DNA of 64,000 bases from Pomacea canaliculata (taxonomy: Eukaryota; Mollusca; Gastropoda; Architaenioglossa; Ampullariidae): assembly GCF_003073045.1 (NCBI RefSeq), contig NC_037595.1, forward strand, positions 3,658,001 to 3,722,000. The letters run 5' to 3'. The translations under genes and the position numbers were made by a program. The notes under the pieces were generated by a model. It saw nothing but the letters and a program-made list of their open reading frames with translations, had not been told where the DNA came from and did no database searches. Position 1 is the stretch's first letter; every line of letters starts with the position of its first letter. Positions 47,169-59,880 of the stretch are shown here, piece after piece.

Positions 47169-49207
47169 GTAACGTTGTTTGAGCTTTTCTGTTTTCTGGC
47201 ACAGAGTCTGTTACCGCTACTTTTTCTATTTCTCCTTTCACCTTTTCTTCGTTAGTTTCATTTTCTTCTTTGTCAGCGTTTTCTGGCGGCATCACTTCTT
47301 AGGGCGTCGCTACCTGAGTGACTTATACGCGAAAGTTTCTATTCATGGACGAAAATGAATGCCTTTGCTCACTAAAAAGCGAGTGTGTAGTGTAAACAGG
47401 GTTTTCCACGATTTTTTCCTATTTTTGTCTTCGTCTGCACCGCTGCAACCAATCGGATCAAGGCTTTTAAAATCGGCGACACAAAACACGTCGGACTGGT
47501 GTGCACGTGACTAGAAAAACGACGATGATGACAACAATGATGAGAAGGCAGAAACGATGCAAAAGAACAATGTAAAGCTCGCTTCGTGATCAGTGGTCGT
47601 ATTCGTTAATTGTATTTCATTTGTCAGTCATTGATTAGCCCCCTGCTTCACCATCTCCTAGCAACGTCATCGTAAATCTCGTTCTTGTTTCTAGAATGTG
47701 TTAGGATTGTTGAGTAGGAGTTGAGCATCCTCAGCCACGTAAGTACTTCCTGTCCACCAACAAAGCTTGCAATTGATTGCTAGAAGTATTGGAGGATGTT
47801 ACTAGCGTTCTACTGAAAATCAAAATATATTATTTCATAAATTGGGGCGCTCTGGAGGTACGTTGAAAACAAAACTTTGTTTTTGCAGAATGTCCTAAAA
47901 TGGATGTACTTAAAAGGATTGTAGACAAAATATTTATACCGTTTACAGAACTGTTTAGGACTTGCGTTATGCTCCAATGCACACAGCTATCGACTTCATA
48001 ATCTAACTTATATAATGTTAAAATCGGACGATCTGGATCCGATAACATCGTCGATCACACGACCATTTCATTAAAAACACAAGAAGAGCTCTTTATGAAT
48101 GCTACCATGAAGAACAAATGAAATGTCAAAGCTGTCTGCAAAGTTACTATACTTTACCAGGGCTGAGCGGTTGGCTACCCGCCATTTCTCTAGCTTTGTC
48201 CTCATGTAGGATGTCTTTCCCGAAAAGCTAGTCATCCAGCAATCAAACTGCCATCTGTCCAATAAGTACAGTCAAAGTCACACCTGCATTGAGCATATGT
48301 CCTGGGGTACAGTTGGACAATTGTGCACAGGTGGGAAAGTCTTTAATCGGAAAATTTACAGGTTGACCAGGCGGCAAGTGATCAAATGTCTGCAGCCTAC
48401 ACCGGAGACGAAATCTGAAGCTTTGGTACAACAGTTCGCCCACATCTTCGACTGTCCGTCTTCTTGTTTGAAAATCAAATTTACTGATGGATGGAGACAT
48501 CTCTTAATTAAATAATACTATTTTAATTTATGCAAACCGCGTCAAAATCGAATAACAATATTATATACTGATAACAAAGATTTATGGCAACGACAATTTA
48601 GTGGAGCAAGAGGTAGAATTTTGATATCGGCTGTCAGATTAACAAACAGAGAGACAATGTCCTCAATTTAAAATTGATCGCCAGCCTGTTGTACAGGTGA
48701 TGGCAATATCCAGATTCATGCTGTTATTTTTTGTGACTGTTTTATTGTGATTGTCGCAGGTGCCAGACGTGGTGTCGATGTGCGTGGACATCAAAATGAG
48801 GGTGATGCGACAGTGAGTAACAGTAGAACTCCTTCCGCCAGACTCCAGTCAAAACTGAAGAGAACAGACCTCCCCATACAACAGACTTGTGGATTTCTTT
48901 CTTGCAATTTGCACTTGCGTGATCTCAACTGCCAACATTCATAGCAAGTGCACGCATTTCACCTGCTACTGGAAGAAAAGCAAAGTGGACGTCTGTTTTC
49001 ACAAGGAGAAGTCGTTACTACTGTCTCCACCTCTGCTACTAACAGTCTCCACATCTGCTGTTAAAACCCTGTAACTGCTGCTTTTTCCACAAACCTGAAC
49101 TTGATACTCCTCAGGGCTGAAAAACACTACCTTATTAGTGCCCAGTTTTTTCTAATCTTAGAATCATTGTCTGGGGACGTCAAAGGGCCACAACTCTAGA
49201 GAACACG
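47169..49207 (+). other. Upstream region and probable 5' UTR of the secreted-precursor gene
   Basis: No main coding region. The segment after 48760 may be exonic leader; before it, the sequence looks like an intron or distal promoter with AT-rich stretches. Confidence 0.35.
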
Positions 49208-52200
49208 ATGAGCCACTTCTGTAAACTGTGGTGTCGGCTGACAGGTCTGCTTCTGGCAGCCTGCATCGCTGGCAACATTCAGGCATCTGCAACATCTGGC
49301 AGAGATGAGCTTCGCTCACAGTTGTATGCTCTCGACACCTTGTCTAGGGTTCCTGTAGACACTGCAGTCCGTCTTGCCTGGGGAAGGCAAAGGGATACGA
49401 CTCCGCTTCTGCGACCTGCAGGACGTGTGGACGGTCGGGTGTGGCAGTCGTCCGGCGGACGACCCTTCGCCGATCTCGGTCAGCTCAGGTTCTTGGCAAA
49501 AAGAGGCGATTTTCGGAGGGCCCGTGATGGAAACTCGGAGGAATCACTCGTGGACTACGAACCTAACTACAGCTCTCTGACCTCTTCCAAATGGGACGAA
49601 ATGGACGACCTCAGTGGAGGACAACGTGCAGGAGGACTGGACACCCAGTACGATCGCGATGTAAATCGAGAAATCTTTGCTTATCCTGGCTTATCCTCTT
49701 TGGAAGGTGGCGCTTTCGACACAGAGCGAGACACCCGCGGTTCCCTCCACGATGTGAGGTTGTCTGGCAGGGACTACTTTGACGGCGAGGGGAAGATGGA
49801 GACCACGGCTGACCGCACACCCTATGCAGGTCCCTTGATCGATGCTGTCATCGACGATGTCACGGATTGGCTTCGGGACGGCATCGTCAACTCCGCCAGA
49901 ACTCGCTTGAGGGGAAGAGAACTGCTCGTGCCTCAAGACGCCGACGATGTCGGAAGAGTTGCCTCTCCCTTCGACAGGCCTTCGGCGAGGGACACTGACC
50001 TCTGGCACAGTCACGTGGTACCAGAAACGACGAGGGATTCTTCGATCAAAATCCAGAGAAGAGGTAAGAAAGCCCTTTTTTGAAAATCTTCTGGTCCCTC
50101 CTTCCATTTATTGTGACGGTTTGTAGAGAGAGAAAGAGAGAGCTATTTCTCTTTGTCTGCACATAGAAGGATGCCGCTTTATTCTTTTAGAAAGAAAAAA
50201 GGAGTGGAGAAAATATTTTTATGCTACACTATATTGTAAAAAAAAGAGACAACTGCCTGTCTGACCGCTTTGTCAGATATTTTTATGGTAGGTGTAAGGT
50301 GGGGGTAGGGACGAGTATGATGTAGGTATCGAACTCACAAAGGAAATTCTTGTAGGCAAAATTTATAACACACGCAGCGTTACGCCCAACTCAGTGTATT
50401 GAATGAGCGAACAAATGAATCAATATGAATGATATTTGTGCGTACGACTGAAGGTAAACACTCGACAAAGCAATCTTTTTCGTTAGTTTTTTTTTATTTA
50501 TTTAACAGCTACTGTCACTTTTATCTTCGATCGACAGGGACAGAACTGGTTGGTCATATTGTGGGGGTTGGGATGGGGAGTGGCAGGGAATGTGCAATCT
50601 TCGGGTCTGGCGAAAAATAAATAAAGCAAAATTTTTTTGAACACTTTTATTTGAAATATACTAAAATCCTTAGGTCTCGGGATTTTCTTTAATACATCAT
50701 TTAAAATGTAAAAATGTGAGGGCACTCTTACAAATATTTTATAATTACCTTACTTTCATAAATAAAATCAATAAATTTTAAAATTTGTGATAAGATTTTT
50801 AATAGCTTGAAAGAATGCCCCTTTCTCAAATAGTATGTGCGCGTGGGTGCAATATCTGTGCGTGTCTTACATTGGAGGAAAAAAAAACCATGATGATTAC
50901 GCAATTAGGAGAAATCTGATAGTATTCGATATCATTGAACGCTGTTTTGTTTAGCTTAATTAATTTTTAAAAAGCTTAAAATGAGCTTAAAATGAGGACA
51001 AGCAGAACCATCTACGTTTGAAAGAGAGGTCATCAAAACAATGTGATTCAAATAAAATAAAAATTAATTGGCTTAAAATACTCTGAGGCCTCGCACAAGC
51101 ACAGTTGCACAGAGTTCTTTTCACTTTTCACTTTTCACTTTTCATTTCGTTTTCTCTTAGTTTTCGAAAGATGGCACAACGCTAGTTTGTCATAGTTTCA
51201 AGTTACATGATTTTAATTACAGTGCAAATGTGAAATATGTCCACGATATACTGAGATCGGTCTCCCACAGAAATAAAAGCAACATCTGATATCATCTAAT
51301 TTGTGGACACGCTAGTCGCCAATCGCTCCGAGAGAAGAAACATTGACCCCACTGACCCTTGGTGTATTACGACATCTCAGGGTGCTTACCACCTTGTATG
51401 TAAGAATATTTCGCGTGGGAGTGGACAAAAAATGGTGACATGGGTGCAGGAGAGGGTTTCTATCTTCAGAGCTTTATGACATCAAGGATGTTAAAGAAAT
51501 TTAAGTTTATGAGGCGCTTCTCGAGGATCGTATCTTTTCCAGAGGAGTTTTTAAAGGTTTCCCGAGCTTAATTCAAGTTACAGGCATTCTAACATAAAAG
51601 ATTATTGTCGAGAAAATCAAATAGAATTCGAGCTTATATAGAAGCGCGAAAAAGAGATTGTTCTCGCGATGCTGAAATCAGAGCTTAATAACTTTAATGT
51701 ATTTAAACTGAAATAAATTTTAATTAAAAAGTTCTGGTGAAGTTAGCTTTAGTCTGATCTGCTTATCAGGACATTGCTGCTGTCCCTTGTCTGTGATCAA
51801 AACAGACCTTGAAATACTATCAACATCAGAGCAGTAAATATGTTCGTGGTGTCAAACCATTCAGTCTTCCTCTCCCCCGCTTGTCTCACTCCTCCATCCC
51901 ACTACGCTGTTTTTTGTTTTGTTGTTGTTGTTGTTGTTGTTTTTTTTGTTTCCTATTTTCCTGGCTGGTGTCCACCGTTTCAAACGTTGAGGATAATTTA
52001 TTGAACTCTGTGAACGAATAGCATTTCAGTTTGTATCGCCTGGTTGGCACATTAATCATGTGGCTTCATCCGTCCCCAGCCAATTAATGTTTTTTTTCTG
52101 TCCTTGCTTGTCAGTGTCATCGACACGTTTATTGGTTGTCGTCACAAGATGCTATGTGTAGATGTGGACATCATTAACATCTGTCAAACATGTAAAAGTC

Positions 52201-55200
52201 AATAAACAACCAAGTTGTGCACACACACACACACACTGTCGCCGTTTACTCGTATCTACAAAGGCTGGTAAACTGAGTTCTTTATTTTTCTCTCGCCTCC
52301 GCCCTCAAAAGCGATGAATTAAGTAACAGTCACTGACATATGTCACTGCTCTCCTCCACCCGTGTTCCTAGCCATTCCTCCATAACCCTGCTCAGTGATG
52401 CGGATAATTAAAAACTATACAACCTGTCAACACAAACAAAACCGGGCTGTGACCTAAAATCACATGCATTTCCTGCATTAACCGCCCTTTGCTCACATCC
52501 AATGCCGCCATTGTCGCCGTCACGTGTCACTTGAGCCCGCGCGTCAGGAGTCACGTGTCACCCGAGCCTCGCTCCAGGAGCGTGGCGTATGCGCGCGCAC
52601 GCCTCTGACTTTTCCGCCTCATCCATTTCCCAGCTGGCGGGTGGTGGTGGCCGCGTGCACGCGCGCGTTTGTAGATCCTGTTCGGCGTGACAGTCGGCGT
52701 GTCACAACAGCTCCCTGGAGGGCCCTCCGCTCCACCGCTTTATCTTTGGCAAACAGGGCGCATCCTGAACCACCGCAGGGCTGCCACCATCGCTTGATCA
52801 ATTTGTCATTACGGGGTATAGAGGGTGTGTGGGGTGGTGGTGGGTAGGTGGGAGGGAGGGAACGTTCTTCTGCTTGCTCTTTCTCCAGTTGCTTAAAATG
52901 CAAAACCACAAAGATAAACATTTCCTAAATGAGAATCTGAATTCTTTCAGTCTTGAAAACCGTGCATCCCATTGTGCGACATCAAAATTCCATTGTAGCT
53001 AAAGAGACATAGATATCCTCAGTGGGTGTTGAATCAACATAAATATCAGCTCTCAAAACCGACAGAAATATTCTAGGAAGGCTGCGTAAATATTTTAGTA
53101 TGTGCTAAAGTGACATAGATATCTGACTGTATGCTAAGTTGACATAAATATCTCATTGCACACCAAAGCGAATTAACTATGCCGGTGAAAAGCGACATAT
53201 CTCCCTCTGTACTAACCCGACAGATATGCTAAACAGAGTTCTGTGTAATATTTCAGTCATATACATCGTTAATGGCATATACCGCGGTTTACTCAACCGT
53301 TAGATAAGAAGATTTGCTAAAACCACACATATAGATACAAGCAAAAACAAAATGTAAAATATGGCAATAAACAATCAGCTATTTCAACAAAAACACATCA
53401 ATCTTTCCACAGCTGATTTCTGGTTTATCTTTTTCCAAAATAAGGTTTGTTGTTATGGACTGAGAGCTTCTTAACTGGTCTTTAGCAGGCAAAGCAATTA
53501 GGTCTACAGATCGTGTAGACAAAACCATTAGGTCTAGAGAATATGCAGACACAGCTATTAACTCTACAGAAGGTGTAGACGCAGGTAGTAAGTCTCAGGT
53601 GAACGTGTCGACATAGCCAGTGAGTATAGAAAACATGTGTATAATACAGTGTAGACGACACGTAGACATTGTTGTTAGCTGTACAAAACATATCAATTCA
53701 TAAAGTGTAGACTAGCTATTTAGTCCACATTTTCACAAGCTGCGGTGTGTGGCAACTAGTGTGAGGCTGGGTACCGCCTACCTGGCTTTGTGGCAACAAC
53801 TAGCCAGCGCTTAGCCGCCAGTGGTAATAGCTTTTAATTATTCAGGCGCAGCTGGTCCTCTCTTTTTAACTGCTGATTTCTCAAGCAATGGATTTGTCAT
53901 TATTTTACAGACATGCGACTTTTTTTCCGTCGGTACGGGTCAGCGTGTGAGCGCTGTCCTGTTTTTCAAGGTCCGTTGTTTCAGGAACCATAACTCATAC
54001 GCGTGAGCAGTTATGTTCCCTGGCAAAATGGTTTCAAACTTTACTAACGCGGGCTGTACTACACACCACATTATAGCTGTATGCACAAATGTAATCTTTT
54101 TTTAATTATTAGGTACCTGACTACTTAGGAGATAGATTCAGGTAAAGTAACAAGGGATAGAAGCGGGCGTTCCCCTCTCCCCACCCGTTACACACGACGC
54201 AGATGCCACAAGGACGCGGATGCCACCCTCACACAAAAGTTGGCCCCGAGATTTCCTGACGACCGAAACTTAAGTCTGGCCCAGAGAAAAGTGAGGTCTC
54301 TAACAACGACCTGATCAGGTTAGGGATGACATTGACTTTTACCTTTTACCCTGATGGCGTCACGAGGTGTCTTGGCTACAACTTACAATTTAGTCTCGAT
54401 AAGTAAACACTGTGAGAACTGTAGCGCCTCGACACGACTCCAGAACAGTTTTAGGGACGTTTGACCCTTCCACATACCCTTCCTCCCTCTCCCTTCCCCC
54501 CCGCCGTGCCTACCCACAATAAGGACCTGGCTCGGTGCAGCAAGAACCATTGCAACGTCCAAGCTGTGTCAACGGCCAGCGGGCAGGGTATATGAAAACA
54601 CCTCCCACTCGTCTCCTAGACCTTTTGGTCAACTTCCGGTGTCTACGAGCAGCTCTCACGTGGACAAAAGCGGCTGACAGCCATAGGGCAAAGGTCGCGT
54701 CAGTGCACATAACTGGCCGGCGAGTGTCCGACCGAAGATGCTGTGGGGAGTTGGAGGAGAAAACAAAGCTGCCTGCAAGACATGACGGTTGGACAGGGCT
54801 GACGCAGGAAGTAAACTCGGGTGTTAAAGGTCTAGAAAGCAAAATTTAATTTTCTTGTTTTCTTAAAAACAAACCTGGGATGAGGTCAGTACACGGCAAT
54901 ATTTTCGGAAAGAATTAATACCCACCCCCAACCCCTCACGTCTTCTCATTATCAAGATACTAGCCTACAGCATCGCCATTCACGGTAAAGGATGAAACAG
55001 CTTCACATTAGGAATATACACAGTTCCAATGGGTCATCTAAGACCAGATATTAATTTGGCGATTTCATAGACATTTGTGGTGTCTGTTGGAGTTGGTTTT
55101 CATATTTGTAGGCTTTTATTCTCAAGAACAACGAGGGTTTGAAGGGGAAGAGTTCATTCCTCTGTTTTTAAATAGTATTTTGAAGTAAAGTCAACCCAAA

Positions 55201-58200
55201 GTAAAAAATTGTGCAGACCTTCTCTTTCGATGCATTTCGGGTGAGTGAGTATTTTTCTATGATCTGCATAATGCAAATACATTAAACTATGATGGAATAT
55301 CATCGACTGACTGAGATATCTGAAGTCCAGAAGTACGACAGACTGGACCGCACTGTCCACAGACATTCTTCATAATCTGCCCGCCGACCCCGAGGCCAGA
55401 GTGATTCTTAATTACGTTGATCGACTTCAGGCTAGTGGAACCCCTGTGACAAAAATAGAATCTCAGTCGTTAACAGTTCGACCTTATCATCGCCTTCCGA
55501 GGGCGACGACAACAGGCAAACTAACAGACGAGACTTACCACTAGACTTGCCCACCAGAACAAAGCTCCACCCACGTGACGCCCTGGGCAAGAGGGTTTAT
55601 GAGGAACATCAAAACACTTTTTCACTCCAAGGCACTGACAATGACACTGAATATATTGCTGACTTTGATATAAGGGAATAATATCTCCGAGGACCACAAC
55701 TACAGCTGCTTTTTTCACTTCATTGAAAAATATAATGATGGCATTGCGAAGTTTATTGTTACAAAACATTCATGAACTAGGAAGCTCAGTGGGCAATTTA
55801 TTAATATCATTCTAAATTTGAACTGATTGTGTACATGTGTACATAAGCAAAGTGTGAGATATGTAAATAGATATATAAACATTTTAAGAAAGGTTTGAAA
55901 CAAACAGAAGGTAAGTTGGGAAATCATTGTCATCTGGGAAAAAAAGCAATTGCGAAAGACAGTTGGACAGGTTTTAACTTTCACAAACTACTCAATGGAC
56001 AGACGCAAAATGTTTCAACATCTAGTCTTTTGCCTTCTTATGTTTGTTGAATGAATTGATTTTTTTTTCTCTTCATGACAAGATGTTTATTTGTGGAGTC
56101 TCAGGAAATTGAGCCGATTGTGTTAGTGATACAGTCTTCAATAACATTAACATACCGACTACTGCAAAGGAGGAGATAATGTAATGTATGAATTACTTAA
56201 AGTAGTAGGAAGTATTGAATATACTATTATGATAGACATTTCAAAACCTATCGCTCTGTGACCTACAGAATGCTTTACATGATGATAATGACGATCACTC
56301 ACGACCTTTCAACACTTGAGAAAAAATATCAAACGCTATTTTGCTTTTTAATAAATCCCTATTTCATTTCATTTTCAGGTACGATGAATATGATATGGAA
56401 TTTCCGACAATGTTCAAAAATATAAGTCAAATAGTCAGATTTTTTTTCTATACATTAAATTTAGTTTATTACAAAATTGGATTTAGAAAGTCGATATCAG
56501 ACCTTACAAAATAAGTCATTTCCGCTTGCGAAATACAAGCCTTGACACATTGACATTCTTCCTGTACACAGTAAGATATCAGTCTAAAGAAGAATATAAT
56601 TATACAGAGCAAAAGAAAACACGTTTTGTATAACATGTTGTGATAGGGATTTTGAAACCCACTATCTATGGTACATAGAATTCTTGGGGAAAAGGGAGCA
56701 CTCACACACACACACACACACAAAATTAATTTTCTTCCTTGAGTAGAAAGCTTATTCACTATCTCTCTCTATCACTTGTCTATTTTTTCTGAAGATAATT
56801 GTGTTTTTATGATTGTTGGTTATATTTCATTTCCAGGGATGATGTTTGATCTAAGGAGGGCGTATGCAAGCAGAGCTCAACGTAAGTACAAGAAGGGAAT
56901 TAATTTCTTATCTACAGACCAATAAGAGTCGGGCCAAGGTGCAGGCAGAGTTTCGACTAACTCCAAACAAAAATTTTCTTGATTGAATTATTTGCTATCC
57001 ACGATACTGCACCTGCTTGTAACAAGTGACTAGCTACCTATGCCTGTCTAGGGGGAACGTTTCTCAAGCAAACACATCATCCACTAAACATTAATTTAGT
57101 TGTTTCTAGTAGTTTTTCAACTCTTTTCATTTTTACGAATTGAAAGCGTTTGACAAAGCAGCTTTGAGGGTTAGAGAGTAACACTTTCACGAGCCACCTG
57201 CATCTGCACTTGCTTATATATATACTGCTAACCGGGGTACTCGGCTTCGTCCAGTCAACTCTTCCAGCTAGGGTTTTATCCTCAACTGTCGGTCTACGGG
57301 TTCATTTGAGGCAGTCTCAAAAGTGGTCAAAAAATGAAACACTGTTACTCTTGTTGTCCCCTCCCTATCTTGACAGGTCATGTTCGCAAAGGGAGCACGA
57401 GTAAAATCTCCATGCAGATTGTTCTTCCTCTCTTCCCCTTCCGTCTCTCTCCCCTCTCTTTCTTTCCTCTCTCTCTCTCGTCGGTACCATCTCAAATTAC
57501 GATATTGTCCACGTTGTTTTGCGTGATAGAGTTTCGTCGCAATTTCTTATGCATAATATTCTCCATTTAAAGCCATCAGTAAATTCTTAGGACGGAGAAG
57601 CTAAAAACATGCTCCGGAGTAATGCAAACCAAACAAACATAGCTAAAACCGAGACAATCGATAGGAGTCTTCCTGCCAAATAATTTAAGGATCGGAGAAA
57701 CGGTGTGAAATTGCACAGGTTTCAAGAAATGCCCCCAGACACACATTGCCACACTTTGCTTTACACATAAGATTAAGAAGATATATGCTCGTCGTATATG
57801 ATCCCATGAGGTGGTTTTGATTATCATGCATAATATATAATATAAATGTTATAATAAATATGTTTGTATGCATACTTTTCGCATCACTCAAACGAGGCCC
57901 TCATCATGATATTTACATATCGCCACACATTTCCATTGACAGTATAAGACATTTATTGTATCCTTAAGATGTTTCATTGAGACTGTTTTACCTGTTGTTT
58001 ATTTCTGTTGCAGCCGCATATGAGATACCACCTTATATGTTTAAGATCGGAAGCCCATTACAAGAAAAAGTCAAAAAAGGTATGTCCTCGTAGCCACGTA
58101 TGTCTTATTCTTTTGTGTTATGTCTTTTTCTAGGATAAATTCTTCCAGATGTAGCATGTCAGTAAGCCCCTTCCTTTCCCCGAAAGCACCCCCCCCCCCA

Positions 58201-59534
58201 AAGCAATTTTATCTTGAGATCAGACAATTTAGTAAAAAATATTATTATCGTCTCCAGCTTGTGGACCTCGAGGGAAACTCTCATCTGTGATCACGTGCTC
58301 TAGAGATGCGTCTGTCTGTCTCGATGACAACATGCTTTGCGATGGAAGTCGTGACTGTCCAAATGGTGAAGATGAGTCTGCAGCAGTGTGCATTCTTCGC
58401 TACTTGGTAAGGCGAACTTTCCTATTAGTTTCACATTAATATCTTTAGACATTGCACATGAGCGTTTGATTATGGATGTATAACCGACACTAGCTGAGGA
58501 CCCGGATGCTGGCTTTGCAGCACCGAATGAGTAACACATGATAAGGAGAGTGACTGTTTTAATTAGCTGACAGGGTAATCAAGGCACGACCGGTTTCAAG
58601 ATATTCCAAAAAAATTTTTAAACACAGATCTCATATGTCGATGGTTTTTCAGAGTATTTGTGTCCATTCGCATGGTTGGCATGGAAACAACTTTTGCACC
58701 ATCTCACGCACATTCTGATGCAGGGCTGTGAGAGTCGGGGTTTCATATTTCTACCGTTTAGTGTTTTAAAGATTAAGTTGCTACAATTTTTAAACTGTAC
58801 ACTGTCACTGGGTCGTATAGGTATAGAAATGTTTTAGAATGAAGTTTCAGTAAATTATTGCACGTCTTCTTAATACTCCAGGTCTCCAATGTCCTTATTC
58901 ACAGGGTTGTCCATGGGACATATTTTTCTATCCCGTCCCATCCTATCCCATGGGAATTTATGCCTGTCCCATCCCGTCCCTTCCCATGGGACGTTTCCCA
59001 TGGGATTCCTATGGTAATAACATCCCTATGGACAACACTGCTGGTACGGCCAAAACAATTTTCGCACTTGCTTTTAGCAGTGGAAATCTATGTTCATTTT
59101 TCCAATAATTTACTTACGCAACTGCAAATTTCAGCGTAAATTTATTTTACAATATCAAATATCGACTACCATGGGAAATACAAATGTGTGCTGTCCCATC
59201 CCATCCCATCCCATCCCATGGGACGTTTCCCATGGGATTCCCATTCCTATGGACAACACTGCTTATTCACATTCTGATCGAATGTTTCTTTAAAGTGGTG
59301 GCTTAACTGAACGCCCCTTTCCGGTCAGAATCTGGTCAAAGCAGTCAAATGTTCGTTCTTAATACCAAGCCTATGATCTCCTAACTGGTTCTATGTTGAT
59401 CGGTGATCTAGGTTCCATTTGTGAATTTGACCTTTGAACCTAGTTCGCGACCAAAGTTCGAAATTCGATTCGACACTGCTGATCCTTCTGAACCTTGTGG
59501 GAAGGATCGCTAACTTAAGACGGTGCTAAAGGAT

Positions 59535-59612
<78 letters not shown>

Positions 59613-59880
59613 ATAGAAGTGAATACAATGTATAAGAAAAAGTGTGATTGCGCCTTGTGTTGTCTCGGCTGCAGTATGGTTTCTTTGATCTCGGTAAGCA
59701 AAACTGCAGGAACAATTGATCTTAATGAGAGCATTTTTTACCCCTACAGGTGCCAGACAGTTCACCACATCAGTTGCCATTCGTCGGGAAGGCTTGAGAA
59801 GTAAACCTTGGTCCCGCTGCATGATAAGTTCACCTGAGCATCTCGGACAGCTACATACAAACCCGCCTCGAGCACCGTGA
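49208..59880 (+). CDS. Secreted prohormone-like precursor with one LDLa domain
   Basis: Exons 49208-50063, 56837-56881, 58014-58079 and 58258-58406 join with continuous phases (1,1,1,0) through GT-AG sites. They encode 372 residues. Residues 1-28 form a signal peptide (hydrophobic TGLLLAACIAG, likely cut near QASA-TS). The long acidic and polar first-exon region contains basic pairs KR98-99, RR103-104 and RR284-285. Cleavage at RR284-285 would release a segment starting GMMFDLRRAYASRAQ, and KK321-322 precedes the LDL-receptor class A domain. That domain has six cysteines (C324, C336, C343, C350, C356, C367) and the calcium-site sequence CDGSRDCPNGEDES. The order signal peptide, basic-site peptide, LDLa resembles arthropod prohormone-4/IDLSRF-type precursors, so a neuropeptide-like role is plausible but inferred. 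Two 3' ends fit. Exon 59750-59797 in phase 0 gives 387 residues. The 19-nt microexon 59675-59693 plus 59750-59880 gives 421 residues. The interval given here uses the longer version. Intron 1 is 6.8 kb. Confidence 0.75.
52519..52580 (+). promoter_or_regulatory. Tandem 31-bp duplication carrying E-boxes
   Basis: GTCACGTGTCAC begins at 52519 and again at 52550; both copies continue with GAGCC and end CAGGA. CACGTG is the canonical E-box for bHLH-zip factors and sits here in a CpG-rich patch. Confidence 0.5.
52998..53260 (+). repeat. Degenerate ~30-bp tandem array, first family
   Basis: Units start near 52998, 53028, 53058, 53104, 53133 and 53162. The rough consensus is GCTAAAGTGACATAGATATC followed by variable bases ending TGT. 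Divergence is high, so the array is old. Confidence 0.65.
53497..53650 (+). repeat. Degenerate 30-bp tandem array, second family
   Basis: Units start at exactly 53497, 53527, 53557, 53587 and then 53619. The consensus starts ATTAGGTCTACAGA and ends GTGTAGACACAGCC. It has the same period as the neighbouring array but a different unit. Confidence 0.75.
58902..59261. mobile_element. Non-autonomous hAT-type element in an intron (360 bp)
   Basis: Starts CAGGGTTGTCCATGGG and ends CCTATGGACAACACTG, an imperfect terminal inverted repeat. The 8-bp sequence CTTATTCA flanks it exactly at 58894-58901 and 59262-59269. Both halves carry CCCATC/CCCATGGGA-rich repeats and an internal copy of GGACAACACTGCT. 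It inserted in the intron after the LDLa exon. Confidence 0.85.
59535..59611 (+). repeat. (TAG)n microsatellite
   Basis: About 25 TAG units, ending roughly 60 bp upstream of the candidate microexon. Confidence 0.95.
59675..59693 (+). other. Candidate 19-nt microexon of the secreted-precursor gene
   Basis: CTCGGCTGCAG|TATGG...GATCTCG|GTAAGC gives a strong acceptor and donor around 19 nt. It is phase 0 at entry and phase 1 at exit, encodes YGFFDL plus one base, and opens a 42-codon frame in the next exon (ending ...PPRAP). Confidence 0.4.

Larger units (their letters stand above)
50064..56836 (+). other. 6.8-kb first intron of the secreted-precursor gene
   Basis: AT-rich with short ORFs only. 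Contains a (GTT)n stretch near 51920, a CpG-rich patch at 52500-52760 with duplicated E-boxes, degenerate ~30-bp tandem repeats at 53.0-53.65 kb, a GC-richer stretch at 54150-54840 and a short (CA)n run near 56704. No hidden gene on either strand is convincing. Confidence 0.55.

Noticed and set aside
54510..54849. 110- and 104-codon ORFs on opposite strands inside intron 1
   Set aside because: Same locus open on both strands without domain signals; treated as intronic sequence.
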